From an uncultured Bacteroidales bacterium (GTDB lineage: Bacteria > Bacteroidota > Bacteroidia > Bacteroidales > Muribaculaceae), in NCBI GenBank assembly GCA_902777835.1, contig CACYVC010000011.1:124001-188000 (forward strand): DNA of 64,000 nt, given 5' to 3'. The notes under the pieces were generated by a model. That model was given only the letters and a program-made list of their open reading frames with translations. It ran no database searches and had not been told where the DNA came from. Shown here one piece after another: positions 59,208 to 64,000 of the stretch; within the stretch, counting starts at the first letter, position 1, and the number at the start of each line of letters is the position of its first letter. The translations under genes and the position numbers were made by a program.

Positions 59208-60155
59208 ATGGGAAAGATTAACAAAGTCGCTATCACGCACATTAAGGACTACATAATGATTACAGTGGGACTGCTGTGCTACTGCTTTGGATATTCGGCA
59301 TTTCTGCTACCCGAGAAAATTGTGACTGGTGGTGTAACAGGTCTTGCTTCGCTGTTATATTTTGGGTTTAACTGGAATGTAGCCATCACCTACTACATCA
59401 TAAATGCCATCTTGTTGGCTATAGCTTTCAAGACTGTGGGCAAGCAGTTTGTGATTCGCACTGTTATTGGTGCAACAATTGCCACTCTGCTTTTGGGTAT
59501 AATGGTTCCGCTGTTTAAGGAGCCAATCGTTGCCCAGCAACCGTTCATGAATGTGATAATTGGCGCTGTGCTATGTGGCATGGGTCTGGGCATTGTGTTT
59601 ACTCACAATGGCAGTTCGGCAGGTACCGACATCATTGCTGCAATGGTAACTAAGCACAGCAACATTTCCTTTGGTCGAACAATGATCTATGTCGATATGC
59701 TCATTATCAGTTCAAGCTACCTCATTTTCCATTCGCTCGACAAGATTGTTTACGGTCTCATCTTCATGTTCATCTGTTCAATAGCTGCCGATATGGTTAT
59801 CGACAGTAACCGCCAGAGCGTTCAGTTTATGATTTTCAGTAAGAAGTGGAAAGAGATTGCCAATGCCATCACCAAGGAAACACATCGTGGCTGCACTGTG
59901 CTTCATGGTACTGGCTGGTACACACAAAGCGAAACCACTGTGCTGCTGGTAATGTGCCGCAACTATGAAAGCATGCAAATGTTCCGCATCATTAAAGCCA
60001 TTGACGAGGATGCTTTTGTGTCGCAGGCAAAGATTAAGGGTGTATATGGCGAGGGATTCGACCACGTTAAAGTCAAGCTCCAAAAAGAGGAAGCCGAGGA
60101 GATAGTTCAAGACGCCATGCCAATCGAATCTCCCAAAGAAACTAAACAAGAATAA
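59208..60155 (+). CDS. YitT-family membrane protein
   Basis: 315 residues. Five to six hydrophobic helices in the first ~205 residues, with the family segments GGVTGLASLLYFGFNWNVAI near 45 and GMGLGIVFTHNGSSAGTDIIA near 125. The C-terminal ~100 residues form a soluble DUF2179 domain (TKETHRGCTVLHGTGWYTQS, then LLVMCRNYESMQMFRIIKAI and IKGVYGEGFD). YitT proteins are widespread and their transport substrate is not established. Single gene; a ferredoxin gene follows 180 bases later with its own promoter. Confidence 0.92.
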   Translation: MGKINKVAITHIKDYIMITVGLLCYCFGYSAFLLPEKIVTGGVTGLASLLYFGFNWNVAITYYIINAILLAIAFKTVGKQFVIRTVIGATIATLLLGIMVPLFKEPIVAQQPFMNVIIGAVLCGMGLGIVFTHNGSSAGTDIIAAMVTKHSNISFGRTMIYVDMLIISSSYLIFHSLDKIVYGLIFMFICSIAADMVIDSNRQSVQFMIFSKKWKEIANAITKETHRGCTVLHGTGWYTQSETTVLLVMCRNYESMQMFRIIKAIDEDAFVSQAKIKGVYGEGFDHVKVKLQKEEAEEIVQDAMPIESPKETKQE

Positions 60156-60248
60156 TTGCAATAGCCAAAGTTTTTTTTAGTCCTTTTGAGTAGTTATTGT
60201 TTTTGGCACATTTTTTGCAATTACCATTGAAAATAGTTGCAAAAATAT

Positions 60249-60281
60249 TTGGCAATATCCAAAGAAAAGCAGTAATTTTGC
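60249..60281 (+). promoter_or_regulatory. Promoter of the ferredoxin gene
   Basis: TTG at 60249-60251, 21 bases, TAATTTTGC at 60273-60281; ATG at 60336. Confidence 0.65.
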
Positions 60282-60335
60282 AGCTGTTTACAAGACTAAC
60301 TAATTTTTTACTTAACTATTTTAAATTATTTGATT

Positions 60336-60503
60336 ATGGCATACGTAATTAGTGACGACTGTGTAGCATGCGGAACTTGCATGGATATGTGTCCAACTGG
60401 CGCTATCAGCGAGGGTGACATCTATGTAATTGATCCCGATACTTGCATCAGCTGCGGTACTTGCGCTGAGGCTTGCCCCAACGAGGCAATTAGTGAGGGA
60501 TAA
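60336..60503 (+). CDS. 2[4Fe-4S] ferredoxin
   Basis: 55-residue clostridial-type ferredoxin, a low-potential electron carrier. It has two CxxCxxCxxxCP motifs: CVACGTCMDMCPTG near residue 9 and CISCGTCAEACPNEA near 37, with the usual internal symmetry. Its length is standard. It would link pyruvate or 2-oxoacid oxidoreductases to acceptors such as the Nfn complex at 48-50 kb. Monocistronic, with strong promoter and terminator. Confidence 0.97.
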   Translation: MAYVISDDCVACGTCMDMCPTGAISEGDIYVIDPDTCISCGTCAEACPNEAISEG

Positions 60504-60526
60504 TTTCCACTCCTACGAGAAAATAG

Positions 60527-60566
60527 ATAGGCATTGCAATCAAGCAGTGCCTATTTCTTTTTTTGC
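60527..60566 (+). terminator. Terminator of the ferredoxin gene
   Basis: Stem ATAGGCATTGC / GCAGTGCCTAT (one wobble pair), then TTCTTTTTTTG, 24 bases after the stop. Confidence 0.93.
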
Positions 60567-60573
60567 GCTAATT

Positions 60574-60699
60574 CTACGGCACACGCACAGCTCGCACTGT
60601 ATACCCGTAGTCACAGTCTTCACGCCCCTCGAACACGGCGTCAGAGTGGAAGTACAAACTCCAAACGAGGCTCGAGTCGTAGGCCAGGTTGAGCTTTTT
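60574..60699 (-). pseudogene. C-terminal remnant of a FISUMP-like gene
   Basis: On the minus strand, 41 codons end in TAG and encode LAYDSSLVWSLYFHSDAVF, then GYTVRAVRVP. This matches the C-terminal pattern of Fibrobacter-succinogenes-major (FISUMP/DUF1566-like) domains (W-S-L-x-F ... G-x-x-VRAVR). A stop in the same frame at 60700-60702 and the lack of any upstream coding sequence show that the rest of the gene is gone. It lies in the gap between the ferredoxin terminator and the next gene. Confidence 0.6.
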
Positions 60700-60753
60700 C
60701 TAACTGATAGTCAAAAACCGTCAACTGGCAACCGTGAACTGAAAACTTTTCAC

Positions 60754-60762
60754 TATCTTTGC
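60754..60762 (+). promoter_or_regulatory. Promoter -7 element of the LtaS-like gene
   Basis: TATCTTTGC, only four bases before the ATG at 60767. This implies a leaderless or almost leaderless transcript, or use of a downstream start (none obvious). Confidence 0.45.
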
Positions 60763-60766
60763 AGCC

Positions 60767-62581
60767 ATGAAAGAGAAAGCAAATAATATTATTTCCAAGT
60801 ATCCTAATTTGTGGTTCTACCTTCTATCGATGGGATGCATCATGGTGCAGTTGCTGTTTGTTAGTCACCAGTTCAACAAGTTTGTTGATCCCGAATGGCT
60901 AAGCCACATGGCCACTGGCGACAAGGCAATGCTTGTGCTCAATAGCTTTGCCGACGGTTTATTCTTGCTTACACCACTGATATTGCTACCTCCCAAATGG
61001 CGCAAGTGGAGCTGGATAGTCATCTGGCTCGTAACACTATGGTGCCTGGCTCAATTTCTTTACATGCCCACCTATCGCGACCTGATGCCACTGTCGTCAT
61101 TCTTCATGACCGAGAACATGGGCGACACACTCATGACAAGTATTGTTGGCGCCATTAAGCCACGCATCCTTGAGGTGCTGCTTCCACCTATATTGCTTTA
61201 TGTAGTCTATAGAATATGGCTTAAAAAGCCGATGGAAGAGGTCCATCAACCCGCCAAGCACCGCCTTCTGCTGGCGGCAGCGGGAATTGTGGGGTTTGCC
61301 GTGATAAGACTTGGTGCCACTGCCATTCACAAGGAAGATAACAACGTTCCCACTACTTTCTCACAGCAGTTCTCCGACGACTATTGCGTGATGTGGACCC
61401 GTCAAGGTGACTATATGAACATAAATGGTGCCGTACCTTATGTTGTCTATGGCGCCATCACATCTATCTTCGACACTAAGACCCTAAGCGAAGAAGAAAA
61501 ACAACAAGTGGAACAATATCTTGAGGTGCAGCCACATTACACCGACAACGGCTATGCCACGGCACGAGGCAAGAACGTTATTCTGCTGGTAGTGGAATCG
61601 CTAAACTCATGGGCTGTGAATATGCAAATTGGCGGTCGTGACGTTGCTCCCACGCTCAAGAATCTATGCAGCGACTCCACATGCTTGGTTTCGCTCGCAA
61701 TGAAGTCTCAGGTAAAAAATGGGCGCTCCAGCGACGGCATCTTCATGTATAATACTGGCCTGCTGCCACTCAACACAAAAGTAATTGCAAACAGCTATAG
61801 CGATGCCTCCTACCCCACGCTCTGCGACGCTCTGAACAACTACGACTCCTTTTACGCATGCTGCGACGAGCCATCGTTATGGAACGTCAAGAACATGGCA
61901 AAAACCTACGGCTACAGCAGTTTCTATTGCAAAGACGAGATAAAAGACGCAATAGAACGTAATAACTATCTCCTCGACAAGTCGTTGCTCGAAGAAGTGG
62001 CACAAATAATTCCTACCCGCAAGCAGCCTTTCATTGCCCTGGTAGCCACGGCAGGAATGCATCATCCATTTGATGAAGTAATGGAGCCTGCCACATGGGT
62101 TATGAACAGCAATGTTTATACCCGTGAGGTGAGATGCTATCTGGAGCGAGTTAATGCCTTCGACACGGCCCTTGCCAATTTCATTGATGAGCTCAAAAAG
62201 CAAGACATCTACGACAACACCATGATAGTGATTGTGAGTGACCACAACGAAATGGTGGATGACTCACCACAAGGGCGACCCGCCATAGACAGGGAGGGAG
62301 ACAACTGCGCAATGATTATCATCAACTCTGGACAGGCAGGACACATTAATGGCCCAATAGGACAAATCGACATCTACCCCACTCTGCTCGACCTGCTGGG
62401 ACTCAACAGCCAAACTTGGAAAGGACTAGGCTATAGCGTGCTGCGCAACAATATTACATCGGTTGCCATAGCTCCTACTACGATAGCTGGTAACAGCCCG
62501 CTCAAAAACCGCCAACAAGAGGCATGGCGCATCAGCGACCTGATAATCACAAGTCGCTGGTTTGACTCAAAAAAGAAGTAA
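60767..62581 (+). CDS. LtaS/MdoB-like sulfatase-fold membrane transferase
   Basis: 604 residues: about five helices in the first 195 residues (LWFYLLSMGCIMVQLLFV, GLFLLTPLILLPP, WSWIVIWLVTLWCLAQFLYM), then a periplasmic alkaline-phosphatase-fold domain. Metal ligand and nucleophile regions: NVILLVVESLNSW near 270, with the Glu; KNGRSSDGIFMYNTGLLP near 320, where Ser takes the position of the LtaS Thr nucleophile; MHHPFD near 425; and IVIVSDHNEMVD near 485, with Asp and His. These enzymes move phosphoglycerol or phosphoethanolamine from phospholipids to lipid or glycan acceptors; the acceptor here is unknown. Confidence 0.85.
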   Translation: MKEKANNIISKYPNLWFYLLSMGCIMVQLLFVSHQFNKFVDPEWLSHMATGDKAMLVLNSFADGLFLLTPLILLPPKWRKWSWIVIWLVTLWCLAQFLYMPTYRDLMPLSSFFMTENMGDTLMTSIVGAIKPRILEVLLPPILLYVVYRIWLKKPMEEVHQPAKHRLLLAAAGIVGFAVIRLGATAIHKEDNNVPTTFSQQFSDDYCVMWTRQGDYMNINGAVPYVVYGAITSIFDTKTLSEEEKQQVEQYLEVQPHYTDNGYATARGKNVILLVVESLNSWAVNMQIGGRDVAPTLKNLCSDSTCLVSLAMKSQVKNGRSSDGIFMYNTGLLPLNTKVIANSYSDASYPTLCDALNNYDSFYACCDEPSLWNVKNMAKTYGYSSFYCKDEIKDAIERNNYLLDKSLLEEVAQIIPTRKQPFIALVATAGMHHPFDEVMEPATWVMNSNVYTREVRCYLERVNAFDTALANFIDELKKQDIYDNTMIVIVSDHNEMVDDSPQGRPAIDREGDNCAMIIINSGQAGHINGPIGQIDIYPTLLDLLGLNSQTWKGLGYSVLRNNITSVAIAPTTIAGNSPLKNRQQEAWRISDLIITSRWFDSKKK

Positions 62582-62600
62582 TAGAACAGCCATTAAAATA

Positions 62601-64000
62601 TTATGGCTCCACTTCTAAGATTTTTCCTGAGCGGGTGTACCACACATATCCCTTCACGTTGGTCTCGCCGAGCTGCCTCATCAAGCGGAGATATTCTTGC
62701 ACCTGGCTCGTATGCTTCGCTAGCGTCTTGGGATTGTTGCTGAAGCCGAACTTATAATCGACTATTATCATCTCTCCATTGCTTCGCTTAACGATGTGGT
62801 CGGGGCGATGATGATCAAAATCGCCATCAGCAGATGGGGAACTGATATTACGCTCATTGTAATAGATGTTGTCGTCATCAAACCAAGCCATGAGCTGCTC
62901 ACTTGCCTTGATGCTCTCCAGCAATGCTTTCACTCGCACCTCATTCCAATAGACGTTTTCACTTAGCCAACCATTGTTCTTGGCAAAGTAGAATGCCCTA
63001 TCAAAATCGCGCTTGCTTTTAATCAGACCAAACATTGCATGCATCTTCAAGCCTTCGTCTTGTAATGTACCGCTGGTGTTATGCATCGACACATGCACTG
63101 GCAGCACTTCTGATGCCACCCAATAGTCTTTAACAGAAAGTACATCAGAATCCTCATTTTTGGTGATAGCATCATTGAATTCACCAACATGAAAGGTGTA
63201 AGTGCGCAACTTATTGTCCTCAACGGAGTTTTCATCGCTACCATCTAAAACATCCTCGCTGCTAACATAGCATGTATTAATGTCTCTCTCGGTCATAGCC
63301 ATCTTCTCGCCATCAATCACCAACTGCGGCAAGTACCTGAGCAGGAAGTGGGAACTCTTGCTTATTTTTTTCACTGCAGTTTTCCCTGGCACATCATTCT
63401 TACCAATGATCGCAAACACATGCAACTCCTCTTTAGGACGAGTGAGGGAGACGTAAAGTTTATTGATGTTGTCAATCATACTCTTTTCGTACTCACTATC
63501 ATAGATATCGGTCAAGAATCCTGTTTTCTTCAACTTAGAAAACTCAATGGGCACCAGTGGAGGCACCAACTCATGGTCAATATTCTTGATCGACTCAAGG
63601 GACTTGAGATTATTGATAATTTGAGATTTCTCAATCCAGCACACATCGTCCATCTTGTCGAGCTGCCAGTTGGCAGAAGGCACTATCACGCACTTAAATT
63701 CCAAACCTTTAGACTTGTGAATTGTCATCACGTTAACGGCATCAATGCTACCACTAGCACCAAGTGTCAACTTTTCGCTCATAGAGTCCCAGTATTGCAG
63801 GAACTCGGCTATTGTGCCACCATTATGTCGGTGAGAGAAGCTGTGCACCACATCGACAAATGCCATTATATAGGAATTCTCAAGTTCAGTGCTACTAGCT
63901 CCTATAAGATACTTTGCTATAATCTTATCAACAACATTCACCAGATTTGATAGTTGTGCGGTCTTGTCGGGCATCAGTTCCTGAGTGATGTCACCATATT
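62601..64000 (-). CDS. UvrD/RecB-like helicase-nuclease, 5' part outside window
   Basis: C-terminal ~466 codons of a double-strand-break repair helicase-nuclease of the AddA/RecB type. The frame stays open to the right edge (residues YGDITQEL precede the ATG at 63974), so that ATG is internal. Visible: helicase motif V in VNVMTIHKSKGLEFKCVIVPS, motif VI in NKLYVSLTRPKEELHVFAI, then a PD-(D/E)XK nuclease domain with GDFDHHRPDHIVKRSNG and MIIVDYKFGF (catalytic Asp and Asp-x-Lys). A YVWYTRSGKI stretch closes it. It would process DNA ends for recombination. A partner AddB-like gene is not in view. Confidence 0.88.
   Translation of the reverse strand, partial: YGDITQELMPDKTAQLSNLVNVVDKIIAKYLIGASSTELENSYIMAFVDVVHSFSHRHNGGTIAEFLQYWDSMSEKLTLGASGSIDAVNVMTIHKSKGLEFKCVIVPSANWQLDKMDDVCWIEKSQIINNLKSLESIKNIDHELVPPLVPIEFSKLKKTGFLTDIYDSEYEKSMIDNINKLYVSLTRPKEELHVFAIIGKNDVPGKTAVKKISKSSHFLLRYLPQLVIDGEKMAMTERDINTCYVSSEDVLDGSDENSVEDNKLRTYTFHVGEFNDAITKNEDSDVLSVKDYWVASEVLPVHVSMHNTSGTLQDEGLKMHAMFGLIKSKRDFDRAFYFAKNNGWLSENVYWNEVRVKALLESIKASEQLMAWFDDDNIYYNERNISSPSADGDFDHHRPDHIVKRSNGEMIIVDYKFGFSNNPKTLAKHTSQVQEYLRLMRQLGETNVKGYVWYTRSGKILEVEP

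Noticed and set aside
60430-60786. 118-codon plus-strand ORF between the ferredoxin and LtaS-like genes
   Set aside because: It starts inside the ferredoxin gene, crosses its terminator and is antisense to the FISUMP-like remnant.

Overview
The window looks like chromosomal DNA of a gut-type Bacteroidota, order Bacteroidales (Muribaculaceae- or Prevotella-like; the exact family cannot be fixed from sequence alone). The reasons are: promoters of the Bacteroidota type (TTG, about 20 bases, TAnnTTTGC) in front of many genes; no consistent Shine-Dalgarno sequences; secreted proteins ending in type 9 secretion (T9SS)-like sorting tails; BspA-type leucine-rich repeats; a C10 protease; the two-subunit methylmalonyl-CoA mutase; TatA/TatC without TatB; and families largely confined to this phylum (DUF4301, DUF5103, DUF3109, Bacteroidota-type RNA polymerase omega). 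No phage, integrase, transposase or CRISPR array is visible.

Layout. 0-2.1 kb: the end of an ABC-2 exporter operon (two permeases, the first cut by the window edge). 2.1-6.0 kb: a dockerin-bearing BspA-like surface protein flanked by repeat-rich non-coding DNA (three copies of a ~100-base palindromic element and a second family of structured repeats). 6.0-9.7 kb: HAD phosphatase, lipoprotein, Tat-exported aldo/keto reductase with Fe-S clusters, and a polyprenyl-phosphate-type glycosyltransferase. 10-14 kb: mutA-mutB. 14-17 kb: envelope proteins with bamD and rpoZ. 17-21 kb: gdhA, a broken serC and serA. 21-26 kb: Pif1-like helicase with TPRs, FadL-like porin and a Gly/Tyr/Trp-rich secreted protein. 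26.5-27.3 kb: CvfB-like RNA-binding protein. 27.4-34 kb: a leftward cluster of secreted proteins: four cohesin-like modules plus a dockerin; a dockerin/cohesin-like/T9SS protein; and two tandem paralogues of an unrecognised secreted family. 34-42 kb: trpS, then a leftward run of tatA, tatC, an SNF transporter, folP, cdaA, DUF3109 and a C10 protease with surface repeats. 42-47.7 kb: a SLC13/DASS transporter gene with an in-frame stop, fabD, a Ca/Na antiporter, DUF5103 and free-methionine sulfoxide reductase. 47.7-48 kb: an orphan transcription unit with a 39-codon ORF. 48-56.7 kb: NfnAB-type oxidoreductase, a RelA-like (p)ppGpp synthetase with degenerate HD domain, DUF4301, thioredoxin-like protein and RarA. 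56.8-64 kb: NhaC antiporter, tRNA-Ser(GGA), lipoprotein, YitT-family protein, 2x[4Fe-4S] ferredoxin, a FISUMP-like gene remnant, an LtaS-like sulfatase-fold membrane enzyme and the end of a RecB/AddA-like helicase-nuclease.

Working together. MutAB (succinate-propionate interconversion), GdhA, Nfn and ferredoxin fit an anaerobic, redox-balancing, fermentative metabolism. The Tat translocase genes would serve the Tat-signal reductase at 7.4 kb. The most unusual material is the surface-protein set: two proteins end in nearly the same dockerin subtype, and the 27.4-31.0 kb genes carry cohesin-like modules, which suggests a non-cellulosomal cohesin-dockerin assembly alongside T9SS-sorted proteins. 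Two housekeeping-type genes (serC and the DASS transporter) appear disrupted and should be checked against raw reads before any biology is drawn from them.
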